Below are positions 47,936 to 57,784 of a DNA stretch of 64,000 bases, one piece after another. The translations under genes and the position numbers were made by a program. Position 1 is the stretch's first letter; each line of letters opens with the position of its first letter. The DNA comes from Arenicellales bacterium (GTDB lineage: Bacteria > Pseudomonadota > Gammaproteobacteria > Arenicellales > JAJDZL01). The notes beneath the pieces are model-generated. The model was not told the DNA's origin. It did no database searches and was given only the letters and a program-made list of their open reading frames with translations. The stretch is from positions 2,480,001 through 2,544,000 of the forward strand of contig OY282380.1 in assembly GCA_958295885.1 (NCBI GenBank). Direction: 5' to 3'.

Positions 47936-48517
47936 ATTGATAAGACTTATGCGAAAGCTTCGAAAGTTAAGATTAAGAATGATGGCTGCGCTGACTGCAA
48001 GACTTGAATAAGCGGACAGCGCGTCAGTTCATGCTGACATGAACTGCGTCGCGAACGAGCGCAATCAAAAGAAATTTTACGCTGAACCAGTGACTGAGAT
48101 TAATTTTCGATGGATGGAAAAACATTTTCGCACTGTAATACGACTAATACAGACGCATTAACTGCTACTGAAAACGCAGATTGTGTTTGGCTATGAGCAG
48201 GGAGTAAAATTATTGATTAATACAGCGAGAGGATGTTGGTTCAATCTTTTTCTCGAAGAAGCAAATGTAATTTTCCATCAGAGCCTGATTATTTCCTCGA
48301 CTGTACGGCGGTTTTGTTTGAAGTGATAGAATTACAAAGTGACGCTGCAGCTGGCGCTCAAATGATTTGGTCGGTCAGGGTGATGAAACGTCATATTTTA
48401 AAAATGTTGTAGAAACTGCTGTGGTGTCGTGATAATCTATTGTAGTCATTGGAAATTTTTTTAAGCCAACGGACTCAAGTTGCAACACCTACACTCATTT
48501 GGAAAATCGGAGTTATC
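47936..48517. other. Intergenic region, no gene seen
   Basis: About 580 bases, AT-rich, between the divergent methylase and glycine-zipper genes. No supported reading frame. Must contain both promoters; no clear box assigned. Confidence 0.5.
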
Positions 48518-49054
48518 ATGAAACAATTTATTGGAACAATAACTGGATGCTGTGCGTTAGCCATTGCGTCGTTCAGTTCAGTGGCGGGCGCGATTGAAAC
48601 AATCGATGTGGAAGTGCCTGTTCTTCATTCAGAGCCTGCCTACAAGAACGTGGTCGAAAAACGCCCCGTAGAACAGTGCAGAGAAGTGACTGTCAGCACG
48701 AAAGGTTCAACATCATCAGATACTCCAGAGCTGCTGGGTGCAATCCTTGGCGGCGCACTCGGAAAAGAAATAGACGGCAAGGACGGCGACAGCAAGGAAG
48801 GTGCGATCATCGGAGCTCTCTTGGGTGCGTCCATCGCGAGTGACATTGAAAGGGATAACGCAATGAAGAAAGGCGGCACCAAAACGGAAGTTCGGTGCTC
48901 CACCGTGTACAGCGATGTTCAGGTCCGTAAACCCTGGGGTTATAAAGTGGCTTACGAATTTGGCGGACATCTATTCGAATACAACGTTAGGAATCGGCCG
49001 GGAAATACAATTGCGATTCGAGTATACGCAATTCCCCTTGATGCCAATTATTGA
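48518..49054 (+). CDS. Glycine-zipper 2TM-domain envelope protein
   Basis: 178 residues from ATG at 48518 (CGGAG upstream; an upstream TTG-type frame adds 23 implausible residues). Signal peptide FIGTITGCCALAIASFSSVAGA, cleaved near AGA-IET, without a lipobox. The central glycine-zipper segment (LLGAILGGALGKEI ... AIIGALLGASIASDI, about 75-115) is typical of the Rickettsia 17-kDa/SlyB-like family and inserts in or under the outer membrane. A C-terminal beta part contains YSDVQVRKPWGYKVAYEF. Two Cys flank the zipper and may form a disulfide. Confidence 0.85.
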   Translation: MKQFIGTITGCCALAIASFSSVAGAIETIDVEVPVLHSEPAYKNVVEKRPVEQCREVTVSTKGSTSSDTPELLGAILGGALGKEIDGKDGDSKEGAIIGALLGASIASDIERDNAMKKGGTKTEVRCSTVYSDVQVRKPWGYKVAYEFGGHLFEYNVRNRPGNTIAIRVYAIPLDANY

Positions 49055-49098
49055 TGATTCGAAGCTCGTTTGTGCGAGCGATGAAATTCGCAGGGATC

Positions 49099-51093
49099 TT
49101 AGAGATTTAGCGCAGTTTTGCGACCTTCATAGATAGCAGCAGGCGCCTGTCGGGGCGACAGACAGTCTCCAATCCTATGGAGTTCAAATGCCTGTTGCTG
49201 TTCCCCAAGTTCCAGTTCGAGTTCATCGGCGGGAAGATTGACGGTCGCCAGGACAAGACTGTCGAATTTCATTTGAACTGTGCTTCCATTCAGGAAGTCT
49301 GTGATGTCAGCTGAGCTGCCATGCCATTGAGTCACCACCGATTCGGTGTAAAAGCGGGTGCCTTTCTTTCTCAAATGTTCCCTAAGCGCTAAATCAGCAC
49401 CGGTCCTGACAATTTCCTTGCCGACGACCGGATAGGGAGTTACGATGGTCAGGTCGAAGCCTTTTTCCGCCAGATGAAGTGCGGTCCCGCCGGCTTTCCA
49501 GGTTCCGACGTCATCCAAAAGCAATATCGACTGTCCGAGTCTTGCTGACCGATTCATCACGTCTTCAACATGCCAGACATTGGGTTCGTTGATGCCGGGC
49601 AGCTCGTCTCGAGCTGGAATGCCCCGCTGATAGCCCGTATGGGAAGGTTGCGAACCGGTTGCCAATATCACCACATCCGCTCCAAATTCCACAACGTCTT
49701 CGGCAAAATAAGGCGTGTTCAATTGAACGTCTGCGCCGAGTCGACTGAGCTGCCGTTCCTGCCAGGCAAGATAATCGAGAATCTGTGCGCGCCTAGGCTG
49801 CATTCCGGCGAGACGAAACTGACCGCCGAGATCCCCCGATGCTTCAACCAGCGTAACCTGATGTCCGCGTTCGGCTGCGACCCGCGCGGCTTCACATCCG
49901 GCGGGACCTCCACCGACGATCAAAACGCTTCGGCGGGATGGCGACTTCACAGTTCGGTCACCGCCCCATTCAAATTCACGGCCGGCCGAAGGATTGATCA
50001 GGCAGCTGATCCAATAGTCCTTGAATCGACGCCCCCAGCACATTTGGTTGCAGGACAGGCAGGGACGAATGTCATCGCTTCGGCCTTGCATGGCTTTGTT
50101 GGCGAGGTGTGGGTCGGCAATTTGTCCGCGTACGATGCTCACCATGTCTGCGCTTCCTGAGGCAATTGCATAATTGGCTGACTCCGGAGTTCGGATATGG
50201 CTCTCCGCCTGAACTTTGGCGTAACTGACGCTTTCCCGAACTTTTTGTGCATACATTACGCCGAACTGATCTGGATGCAGAGCGGTTGGGATGATCATCG
50301 TGTGGTTGTAGTAGCCGCCAGTGCCTACGGTGACATAGTCGCAAAGGCCGCGCTCGTCATGATAACGCATGGTTTCCTGAATTTCTTCCAATGGAAGAAT
50401 GGACGACTCAACTGGGTCGAAACTGGTGCACACACCAATGATGAAGTCATGTCCGACTGCATTGCGAATTGCGGACAGCAGTTCAACGGAGAAAGTCATT
50501 CTTTTTTCGAAGGAACCGCCGTACCGGTCGCTGCGCCGATTGGTAAAACCAGACCAGAACTGCTCAATGATCGCGTTGTATGCGGCCATAAGTTCACAGC
50601 CGTCAAAACCGGCTTTCTTTGCACGAACCGCAGCCTGCACAAATCCATCTATGATTTCTTGAATCTGTGATTCGGACATTGCCACGCTGCCATCATGGTC
50701 ATGCATTGAAGGAAGTCCGGACGGCGACCAGTTCGGCGAGAACGAGTTGTCCCACTCGCCATGTGCGCCGACGTGATAGAGCTGCTGAATCATTACCGTT
50801 CCATGTTCATGGCATGCATCCGTGATTCTGCGGAAATGGGGAATCACGGAATCATCGCAATGGCGGAAATTTCCCCTGGTCAGCACTGTAGTCTGGTGAA
50901 CGGGAACAGGCTCGATCACAATCATCGCCGCACCGCCAGCCGCACGCTCAAGATAGTATCCGTAATGGCGTTCAGCCGGCAGTCCGTCTACTGACATATT
51001 GGCGGTGTGCGCGCCAAAATTCAGACGATGCTTCAGCGTTTTGTGCCCTACCGTGACAGGACTAAACAGGTGGCGATATTGTTGCTCAGTCAT
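49099..51093 (-). CDS. Old-yellow-enzyme/TMADH-type Fe-S flavoprotein dehydrogenase
   Basis: 664 residues, full length. Residues 1-370 are the FMN barrel (LFSPVTVGHKTLKHRL ... IQQLYHVGAHGEW ... FDGCELMAAYNAIIEQFWSG ... DRYGGSFEKR). The 4Fe-4S site is CLSCNQMCW with a last Cys in WISCLINPSAG. A dinucleotide domain follows (VLIVGGGPAGCEAARVAAERGHQV), then an FAD/NADH-like tail ending RIGDCLSPRQAPAAI. In the branch with dimethylamine, trimethylamine and N-methylproline-type demethylases, substrate varies. It follows tctA by 54 bases on the same strand, so it probably acts on what TctABC imports. Paralogue of the truncated gene at the left edge. Confidence 0.88.
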   Translation of the reverse strand: MTEQQYRHLFSPVTVGHKTLKHRLNFGAHTANMSVDGLPAERHYGYYLERAAGGAAMIVIEPVPVHQTTVLTRGNFRHCDDSVIPHFRRITDACHEHGTVMIQQLYHVGAHGEWDNSFSPNWSPSGLPSMHDHDGSVAMSESQIQEIIDGFVQAAVRAKKAGFDGCELMAAYNAIIEQFWSGFTNRRSDRYGGSFEKRMTFSVELLSAIRNAVGHDFIIGVCTSFDPVESSILPLEEIQETMRYHDERGLCDYVTVGTGGYYNHTMIIPTALHPDQFGVMYAQKVRESVSYAKVQAESHIRTPESANYAIASGSADMVSIVRGQIADPHLANKAMQGRSDDIRPCLSCNQMCWGRRFKDYWISCLINPSAGREFEWGGDRTVKSPSRRSVLIVGGGPAGCEAARVAAERGHQVTLVEASGDLGGQFRLAGMQPRRAQILDYLAWQERQLSRLGADVQLNTPYFAEDVVEFGADVVILATGSQPSHTGYQRGIPARDELPGINEPNVWHVEDVMNRSARLGQSILLLDDVGTWKAGGTALHLAEKGFDLTIVTPYPVVGKEIVRTGADLALREHLRKKGTRFYTESVVTQWHGSSADITDFLNGSTVQMKFDSLVLATVNLPADELELELGEQQQAFELHRIGDCLSPRQAPAAIYEGRKTALNL

Positions 51094-51147
51094 AATCTTC
51101 CAACGACTCCTGTCTTAAAACTGCGGATGCTTGCTGCATCAGGGGAT

Positions 51148-52644
51148 TTAGTTTCTTCTTTTTGTAACATACTTCAGGAGCGGCAGCAGCAGAAGGATCA
51201 AGGCACAGATCATAATCGCCGCAGCAATGGGCCGTTCGAAGAAAATTGAGGCTGAACCGTGACCGATGATCAATGACTGCCGCATGGAGGTTTCGGCCAA
51301 TGGTCCTAAAACGATGGCCAGCACCGCCGGTGCCATTGGATAGTCCAGCTTGCGCATCAGATAGCCGACGACGCCGAAAAGAAGCATCAGCCAGACGTCG
51401 TGCATGTCCTGTGTCGGGGCATAGCCTCCGACGATGCAAAGAATAAAAATGATGGGAGCCAGGATCGTAAACGGAATGCGGAGAATCCAGATGAATGCGG
51501 GAATGAATGCGAGATTGATAATTAACGAGAGCAGGTTCGCGGCGTAGAGGCTTGCAATCAATCCCCACACGAACTGGGTGTGGTCGGTGAACAGGCGAGG
51601 TCCTGGCTCCAGTCCCCAGATGACCATGCCACCGAGCAGAATCGCCGTCGTCGGCGAACCCGGAATCCCAAGCGTCAGCATTGGCAGCATCGATCCCGTA
51701 CTGGCCGCATTATTGGCAGATTCGGGTGCGGTGACCCCCTTGATGTTTCCTTTACCGAAACTGGTCGGGTTTTTATCCATCGTTTTAGCGATGCCATAGG
51801 CCATTAAAGAGCCAGGTGTTGCGCCGGCCGCAGGCAGTATTCCTACAAAAAAGCCCAGGAACGACCCCATCAGCATCGTACTGATGGCGGATTTCAGTCG
51901 AACCAAACCATCAACGAATCTTTTTATAGTCACTTCAAGCTTCGAGACTTCGACTTCTCCCTTATTGGTCTCGAGCGTCCAGAGGATTTCGCCGATTCCG
52001 TAAATTCCGATGGCCAGAACCAGGAAATTGACACCGTGGAAAAATCCTGGTATGTCGAAGAAAATCAGCCTTGGTTCACCGCTGACGATATCCAAGCCTA
52101 CGGCGCTCAGCACCAGACCAATGAAAATTGAAAAGAAAGTTTTGGGGATGTCGTCCCCACCGAGTCCGATGAAGGTTGCAAACGCAAGCAGCATGAGTGC
52201 GAACTCTTCAGGAGCGCCGAATGCGAGCGCGACCTGAGCGAGAGGCGGGGCAAACATGGTAAACAGAATTACCGAAATCGTACCGCCGACAAATGAAGCG
52301 GTTGCAGCCGCAATCAGCGCCTGGTCGGCGAGTCCGGAGTTTGCCATCGGCCGGCCGTCAAAGGTCGTCGCTACTGCTGTAGAAGCCCCTGGAATGCCCA
52401 GCATGATGGAGCTGATTGCACCGCCGTACATCGCTCCGTAATATATCGCTCCCAAGAAAATTACTGCTGAAGTAGGGGGAACGAGAAACGTCATCGGCAG
52501 CAGAATGGCAACGCCATTGACCGACCCTAAGCCAGGCATGGCTCCGATGAACAGTCCCACGATCACCCCCGCTACGATCAAAATGAAATTGAGCGGTTCA
52601 AAGGCGATTGCAAAGCCTTCCAGCAGATGACCTAAGATTTCCAC
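51148..52644 (-). CDS. tctA: Tripartite tricarboxylate transporter large membrane subunit TctA
   Basis: 498 residues, about 12 membrane segments. It begins with a hydrophobic start and has the TctA signatures PGLGSVNGVAILLPMTF (about 35-51), YYGAMYGGAISSIMLGIPG (about 68-86) and GVTAPESANNAASTGSMLPMLTLGIPGS (about 300-327). It is the transport channel of the TTT family, fed by TctC. It lies 10 bases after tctB, so they form an operon. Confidence 0.95.
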   Translation of the reverse strand: MEILGHLLEGFAIAFEPLNFILIVAGVIVGLFIGAMPGLGSVNGVAILLPMTFLVPPTSAVIFLGAIYYGAMYGGAISSIMLGIPGASTAVATTFDGRPMANSGLADQALIAAATASFVGGTISVILFTMFAPPLAQVALAFGAPEEFALMLLAFATFIGLGGDDIPKTFFSIFIGLVLSAVGLDIVSGEPRLIFFDIPGFFHGVNFLVLAIGIYGIGEILWTLETNKGEVEVSKLEVTIKRFVDGLVRLKSAISTMLMGSFLGFFVGILPAAGATPGSLMAYGIAKTMDKNPTSFGKGNIKGVTAPESANNAASTGSMLPMLTLGIPGSPTTAILLGGMVIWGLEPGPRLFTDHTQFVWGLIASLYAANLLSLIINLAFIPAFIWILRIPFTILAPIIFILCIVGGYAPTQDMHDVWLMLLFGVVGYLMRKLDYPMAPAVLAIVLGPLAETSMRQSLIIGHGSASIFFERPIAAAIMICALILLLLPLLKYVTKRRN

Positions 52645-52654
52645 GGTGAAGAAA

Positions 52655-53149
52655 CTACAGAAAAATGTCGTACAGCGGGTAAAAAAGAGGCTCAGTCAGT
52701 CCTTTGGGCAAGGTGATTGTGAGCGCGATTTCAAAAAAGAAAAAAGTGACGACCGGGAAACAGACTGCAAGTGTCGCTGCGAGGAGCCAGGAGTGCTGCC
52801 CGATGAATTTCATATAGAAAATGAGCAGCAGAGGTATCGCTCCATAGACGCCAATCAGGTAGATGGACCCGACCATCACCGTCAGCGAAAGTGCGCCTGT
52901 AAGAAAGATGACCAAGGTCTCTCGGTCCATATAGGGTTTCCCGTCATGTGAATCGGCGCTGCTTCGCAGCCAGCGTACGATGATGCAGATGCAGCAGACC
53001 AGCATTCCGAAGGAAAGCCAGAAGGGAAACGCCCCACCGCCGGGCCCCTCTCCAGGAAGCCAGCCGATGGGGAGTTCCATGCTCTTCCACATCAGAGACA
53101 CGGATACGACGGCCATCGCGACGGCCATCACCAACTCTGCTTTACGCAT
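52655..53149 (-). CDS. tctB: Tripartite tricarboxylate transporter small membrane subunit TctB
   Basis: 164 residues, four membrane segments (e.g. GAFPFWLSFGMLVCCICIIV), with the TctB pattern WLPGEGPGGGAFPFW near residue 35. It forms the membrane unit with TctA. Located 38 bases after tctC. Confidence 0.9.
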   Translation of the reverse strand: MRKAELVMAVAMAVVSVSLMWKSMELPIGWLPGEGPGGGAFPFWLSFGMLVCCICIIVRWLRSSADSHDGKPYMDRETLVIFLTGALSLTVMVGSIYLIGVYGAIPLLLIFYMKFIGQHSWLLAATLAVCFPVVTFFFFEIALTITLPKGLTEPLFYPLYDIFL

Positions 53150-53187
53150 CTCCGTTCGTCAGGCTGATGTGATTGTACATTTCAGGT

Positions 53188-54177
53188 TTAGATTTCGCCG
53201 ATTTCTTTCAACATGGTTTCGTGGATGGCGCGTTCCGTCATCCAATATTCCATCAGTGCCGAACCGGACAGGAAATCGCCATACAGGCTTTTGTTCTTAC
53301 GATATTCCTGCCATTCTTCGGTTTCGAACACTTTGGCAAACACATTCATATAGTAATCAGCGGCTTCAGCCGACATTCCAGGAGGGCCTACGACACTTCT
53401 TTGCATGTAGTAAACAAACTCGTTGCCGAGTTCGCCGAAGGTCGGTGCGTCCGGGAACATCTCAAGTCTTTCATCTGTAAAAGCCCCAAGCGCAACCGTG
53501 TTGCCGGCTTCAAAAAAACCAAGCTGCTCGGAAGGATTGTTTACGGTTGAATTTGCATTGTTCCCCGCCAGTTCCTTCGCAACGCGGCCGCCGCCTTTGT
53601 ACGGTACGTAAGTCATGTTCAGATCGTAAGAACGATTCAAAAAGTCAGTAATCAACTGATCTTCCTGTCCCTTGCCTGTGCCAGCCATAATCCAGTCTGC
53701 GCCTGCAGCTTTTGCTGCTGCTACGAATTCATCGACGTTCGTGATGCCACTGTCCTTGTTCACCCACAGCAGGAATGTGTCTTCAGCCATTCTTCCGACG
53801 GGAGTGAAAGTTGAAATATCGATTCCCAGATTGGGCTGACGGAGCGGAGTGGTGTAGAAGCTGTTCAGGGTGACCATGACCGTATGATCTTTCGCGACGC
53901 CCGATGTATTGTTCATATGAACCAAAGCTTCAGCTCCCGAACCGCCGGGTTTGTTGATTGGTACGAATGGTTTGCCCGACAGACTATGTTTTTCGATGAT
54001 GGACTGCATCAGACGAGCCATTTTGTCCGCACCGCCACCTTTACCCGCCATGATGACGAAATCCACTGGCTTTTTGGGTTCGAATTCCGCGGCAGCAATC
54101 TGAACCTGCGTCATGGAAAAGACGATCATCGCTAACAGACCGAGGCCTGCCAACAATGTTTTCTTGAATTGAGTCAT
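53188..54177 (-). CDS. tctC: Tripartite tricarboxylate transporter solute-binding protein TctC (Bug family)
   Basis: 329 residues with signal peptide (KKTLLAGLGLLAMIVFSMTQVQIAAA, cleavage near AAA-EF). The Bug-family core includes VDFVIMAGKGGGADKMARL near 38, INKPGGSGAEALVHM near 79, and later segments GTGKGQEDQLIT and FVYYMQRSVVGPPGM. Bug proteins bind citrate, nicotinate-like, amino acid or other carboxylated compounds. The ligand is not predictable here, but the following dehydrogenase of the TMADH type hints at an N-methylated or aromatic carboxylate. Confidence 0.93.
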   Translation of the reverse strand: MTQFKKTLLAGLGLLAMIVFSMTQVQIAAAEFEPKKPVDFVIMAGKGGGADKMARLMQSIIEKHSLSGKPFVPINKPGGSGAEALVHMNNTSGVAKDHTVMVTLNSFYTTPLRQPNLGIDISTFTPVGRMAEDTFLLWVNKDSGITNVDEFVAAAKAAGADWIMAGTGKGQEDQLITDFLNRSYDLNMTYVPYKGGGRVAKELAGNNANSTVNNPSEQLGFFEAGNTVALGAFTDERLEMFPDAPTFGELGNEFVYYMQRSVVGPPGMSAEAADYYMNVFAKVFETEEWQEYRKNKSLYGDFLSGSALMEYWMTERAIHETMLKEIGEI

Positions 54178-54532
54178 AGCTATTAATCTCCAGCAAAATG
54201 AGCAATTAAAGGATAATTAGCACGATATCTGAATGTTGAGGTGGGTTACTCGCGCGAAGCACCCAACAGCACCCTGATCATTGATGCTACAAAAATAATA
54301 TAGATTATCACTTTATAAGGGACAATTGCAAATTTCAATTTGCAAAAAACTAAAACAAGCTGATTAAATTCAAAGTTGTTACAACAGCATTCGTCCTTTC
54401 AGCAGGACTTCATCAGCTGCAGGCGCCGTCACTCTTCACTGCAGGGGTCAATGCACGTCAATTGGCAGTGTCATTCAGATACAATGAAAGCCATTGACGA
54501 CTTCAATTTGTGCATAGGTTGACGTACAAAGC
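54178..54532. other. Divergent promoter region between tctC and the sucC-like gene
   Basis: About 355 bases, AT-rich, no gene. A palindrome TTGCAAATT-TC-AATTTGCAA at 54326-54345 has 9-bp arms around a 2-base centre, roughly 150 bases from tctC and 190 from the sucC-like start. It is listed separately as a candidate operator. Confidence 0.6.
54326..54345. promoter_or_regulatory. Candidate operator palindrome between tctC and the sucC-like gene
   Basis: Exact inverted repeat of 9-bp arms, TTGCAAATT and AATTTGCAA, around TC. Size and symmetry fit binding by a dimeric repressor (for example GntR, IclR or LacI type). No regulator gene is adjacent, so the controlling protein is not known. A short A-tract follows, so weak termination is an alternative. 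Confidence 0.4.
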
Positions 54533-55693
54533 ATGTTCGTTCACGAATATCAAGCCAAGAATCTTCTAAGCCGATTTGATTTGAATTTTCCAGCCGGCCA
54601 GGTTGCTTTGTCTGCTAAAGAGGCGGGCTTGGCCGCGAGTCGGCTGAATGCCCAAAACTGGGTCGTGAAAGCTCAGATTCTAGCTGGAGACCGAGGCCGC
54701 TTTGGCGGGATCAAAATGGCGCATAGCGCTGCTGAAGTGACAGATTGCGCCAACGTCCTCTTTGGCAGTACCTTATTCACTCCGCAGACGGGGGAAGAAG
54801 GCCAGAAAATAAGCAGCGTGTATGTCGAGCAGGCGCTGAGCATCAAGCAGGAGCTCTATCTGAGCGTTTTGGTTGACAGATTTGAAGGTGAGCTGATTTT
54901 GCTTGCGTCAGGCCAAGGTGGTTCTGGAGTGGAATCACACCTGCACGAAAATTCCAATACTTTGCACCGCGTTCGATTGTCGGTAGATGAGCCTGCAGAC
55001 GATAGCGAACTTATGACGATCGCCGAAAGCATGGAGCTGAACAGTGATCTGTGTTCCAAATACGTCAAAATCTGTCAAGAGGTTTATCGAGCTGCGATTG
55101 AATTGGATGCGCTTATGATTGAACTGAATCCTCTGGCAGTTACCGAAGACGATCAGTTTTCGATTTTGGATGTAAAGATGGAAGTTGATGACAATTCTTT
55201 GTTCCGTCATCCAGAGTATGACGACTTCCGCGCAGTCAATATCGACACTCATCGTAAAATGCGCACCTATAGCGGATTCAACTATGTTCGGTTGAATGGC
55301 AATGTCGGATTGCTGGTCGGAGGAGCGGGTCTCGCGCTTGCGACGATGGACCTGCTGCAGGAGCATGATTGCGAACCGGCAAATTTTTTGGATCTGCCAC
55401 CCGTCGCCACTCGAATTGACGTGGAAAACGCCTGCTTTACGATCCTCCAGGACCGATCTGTCAAAGTGCTGCTGGTCAATGTCGTAGGGGGTGGTCTTAC
55501 GCATTGCGACACTGTGGCGGCCGGGCTGATTACAGTGCAGAATCAGTCTCCGATGCCGTTTCCAGTGGTCATTCGATTTGCCGGTACGAAAAAGGAACAT
55601 GGGATTACGCTGTTGAAAAATGCCAACATGCCATTTCAGCTGTCGGATTCAATGACAGAAGCAGTCAGGCTTGTTTCAAGGACCCTTCGTTAG
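54533..55693 (+). CDS. Divergent succinyl/malyl-CoA ligase-type beta subunit (first of two tandem pairs)
   Basis: 386 residues of the ATP-grasp SucC/MtkA family, which joins a dicarboxylate with CoA. It starts FVHEYQAKNLLSRFDL and keeps the Mg2+ residues in IELNPLAV and ILDVKMEVDDN. Several normally conserved parts differ from the second pair: DRGRFGG for GRGKGGG in the nucleotide loop, FLDLPPVATRID where the second copy has FLDVGGGAS, and VVGGGLTHCD for IFGGIMRCD (one extra residue). These lie near phosphate/CoA binding, so substrate choice or activity may differ. It precedes its own SucD-like partner by 8 bases. Malate-CoA ligase (mtkA) is a plausible alternative. Confidence 0.8.
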   Translation: MFVHEYQAKNLLSRFDLNFPAGQVALSAKEAGLAASRLNAQNWVVKAQILAGDRGRFGGIKMAHSAAEVTDCANVLFGSTLFTPQTGEEGQKISSVYVEQALSIKQELYLSVLVDRFEGELILLASGQGGSGVESHLHENSNTLHRVRLSVDEPADDSELMTIAESMELNSDLCSKYVKICQEVYRAAIELDALMIELNPLAVTEDDQFSILDVKMEVDDNSLFRHPEYDDFRAVNIDTHRKMRTYSGFNYVRLNGNVGLLVGGAGLALATMDLLQEHDCEPANFLDLPPVATRIDVENACFTILQDRSVKVLLVNVVGGGLTHCDTVAAGLITVQNQSPMPFPVVIRFAGTKKEHGITLLKNANMPFQLSDSMTEAVRLVSRTLR

Positions 55694-55701
55694 AATTTCG
55701 C

Positions 55702-56574
55702 ATGAGCGTTCTGGTCAATTCGCGGATGCGGGTGTTATGTCAGGGAATCACCGGCTACACCGGGAGTTTTTTCTCTCATCGGGCCATTGAATTCGGAACC
55801 AGGATCGTTGGTGGCGTTGTGCCTGGAAGAGGTGGTCAGCGACATCTGAACCTGCCGGTATTCGATACGGTCAAAGAAGCAAAAGAAGCGACAGGCGCTT
55901 CGGCTACAGTCGTGTTTGTGCCTCCAAAATCAGCGCATCTTGCCGTGATGGAAGCGATCGATGCCGAAATGGAACTGATCGTATGTGTCACCGAAGGCAT
56001 TCCGGTCCTCGATATGATCAGAATCAAGCAGAAGCTTATAAATTCAAATTCTCGGCTAATTGGCCCGAATTGTCCAGGAATTATTGCACCTCGGGAGTGT
56101 AATATTGGTATTATTCCAAGTTCAATCGTACAGCCGGGAAGAATCGGTGTCGTTGCGCGTTCTGGAACGCTTCTCTACGAGGCAGTCGCTCAGATGTGTC
56201 AGGACGGTCTGGGGCAGTCCACCTGCATCGGACTTGGCGCCGACGTGATACAGGGAATGTCTTTTGTGGAGGCGCTGGAGCTGTTTCGAGATGATTTCAA
56301 GACGGACGCGGTGCTGCTGATCGGAGAGATCGGAGGCGGCGCTGAGGAAAAAGCGGCAAAGTATCTGTCAGAAGCAGATTATCCAAAACCGGTAATCGCT
56401 TACGTGGCAGGCCGAAATGCGCCGCCGCATCGGCGCATGGGGCACTCAGCTGCCATAGTTTCTGCTGGAATGGGAGGCACTGAGGGTAAAATAGCGGCGC
56501 TGAGAGAAGCCGGAGTGAGATTGGTTGAATCTCCGGTGGAATTTGGTTCCACAGTGCGGAAAGCACTTTACTAA
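55702..56574 (+). CDS. Succinyl/malyl-CoA ligase-type alpha subunit (first pair)
   Basis: 290 residues from ATG at 55702 (upstream frame overlaps the beta gene). CoA-binding GITGYTGSFFSH and GGVVPGRGG near the start, catalytic phospho-histidine His248 in RRMGHSAAIVSAGMGG, and the [12 protein letters not shown] and GVVARSGTLLYEAV core. It keeps the His, so it should accept phosphate from ATP via the beta subunit. Partner of the divergent beta gene. Forms one unit of four genes with the second pair, separated by 43 bases. Confidence 0.85.
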   Translation: MSVLVNSRMRVLCQGITGYTGSFFSHRAIEFGTRIVGGVVPGRGGQRHLNLPVFDTVKEAKEATGASATVVFVPPKSAHLAVMEAIDAEMELIVCVTEGIPVLDMIRIKQKLINSNSRLIGPNCPGIIAPRECNIGIIPSSIVQPGRIGVVARSGTLLYEAVAQMCQDGLGQSTCIGLGADVIQGMSFVEALELFRDDFKTDAVLLIGEIGGGAEEKAAKYLSEADYPKPVIAYVAGRNAPPHRRMGHSAAIVSAGMGGTEGKIAALREAGVRLVESPVEFGSTVRKALY

Positions 56575-56617
56575 ATTTTAATTTAACCGGAGTTAACCGC
56601 TCAATCGAAGACGTTTG

Positions 56618-57784
56618 ATGAAAGTTCACGAATATCAAGCAAAAGAAGTACTACGAAAATTCGGCGTTCAGACACCACGGGGACTGATTTGCCGAAATTT
56701 GAACGAAGTTCCATCCGCTTTGGACGAATTAGGTGGAAATCTCTGGGTTGTCAAGGCACAGATTCACGCCGGCGGCCGCGGAAAAGGAGGCGGTGTCCGA
56801 GTCGTTCGTTCGAAAGAAGATGCAATTCAGGCGGCCGGCCAAATTTTGGGAATGTCGCTGGTGACGCCTCAGACCGGCCCCGAAGGACAGACTGTTCGAC
56901 GATTGCTGATTGAGGAAGGTCTGCCCATTGCATCGGAAATTTATGCTGGCATGGTCGTTGACCGCCAGAACCAGCAGGTGGTTTTGATGGTCAGCCCGGA
57001 AGGCGGAATGGAAATTGAGGAAGTTGCCGCTGAGTCACCAGAGAAAATTCACAAAGTCCGCGTCAGCCCAACAGAAGGACTGACCCGCGGTGAGGCTGAG
57101 CGCGCGGCGAAATTCGCCGGCATTCCTGACTCGCTGGCGGATCAGGCCGTCGATCTGCTGCAGGGTCTGTATCAGGCATTTTGGAATCATGACGCTTCGC
57201 TTGCTGAGATCAATCCACTCGTGGTTACGGATGACGGACGGGTCGTCGCTCTGGATGCCAAGTTCAATTTCGACGACAGTGGTCTTTTTCGACAGCCTGC
57301 GATTGTGAGCTATCGCGATTTGGACGAGGAATTGCCAGCCGAAATTGACGCGTCCAACGTTGGTTTGTCCTATATTGAACTTGATGGCAATATCGGATGC
57401 CTGGTAAATGGAGCCGGACTGGCGATGGCGACCATGGACATCATCAAGCTTTATGGCGGCGAGCCCGCAAATTTTTTGGATGTAGGCGGAGGCGCCAGCA
57501 CCGAACAGGTGACTGCTGCATTCAGAATCATGCTCGCGAATGAAAACGTAAAAGCGGTCTTGGTGAACATATTTGGGGGAATCATGCGCTGTGACGTCAT
57601 CGCGGAAGGTCTCGTTACAGCATTGAGCCAATTTGACTCGGCCGTTCCGGTCGTTGTGCGCCTGGAAGGAACGAACGTGGAAATCGGAAGAGAAATATTG
57701 AAGGATTCTGGTTTAAAACTAATCGCTGCAGGAACCATGGATGACGCAGCTCAAAAAGTAGTAAAAGCGGCAGGATTGAGTTAG
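56618..57784 (+). CDS. sucC: Succinyl-CoA synthetase beta subunit or malate-CoA ligase beta (second pair)
   Basis: 388 residues from ATG at 56618 (a TTG lies one codon upstream). Canonical Suc[20 protein letters not shown], nucleotide loop [26 protein letters not shown], Mg2+ ligands in AEINPLVV and [24 protein letters not shown], and [14 protein letters not shown]. In the citrate cycle it makes ATP from succinyl-CoA. In serine-cycle bacteria the same family activates malate. The serA gene, MttB-family gene and formate dehydrogenase nearby make a C1 role possible, but sequence alone cannot decide. Overlaps no neighbour; the alpha gene starts at the adjacent base. Confidence 0.88.
   Translation: MKVHEYQAKEVLRKFGVQTPRGLICRNLNEVPSALDELGGNLWVVKAQIHAGGRGKGGGVRVVRSKEDAIQAAGQILGMSLVTPQTGPEGQTVRRLLIEEGLPIASEIYAGMVVDRQNQQVVLMVSPEGGMEIEEVAAESPEKIHKVRVSPTEGLTRGEAERAAKFAGIPDSLADQAVDLLQGLYQAFWNHDASLAEINPLVVTDDGRVVALDAKFNFDDSGLFRQPAIVSYRDLDEELPAEIDASNVGLSYIELDGNIGCLVNGAGLAMATMDIIKLYGGEPANFLDVGGGASTEQVTAAFRIMLANENVKAVLVNIFGGIMRCDVIAEGLVTALSQFDSAVPVVVRLEGTNVEIGREILKDSGLKLIAAGTMDDAAQKVVKAAGLS

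Noticed and set aside
55504..55701. N-terminal extension of the first sucD-like gene
   Set aside because: The extension overlaps the beta-subunit gene in another frame and is not sucD-like; ATG at 55702 fits the family start.
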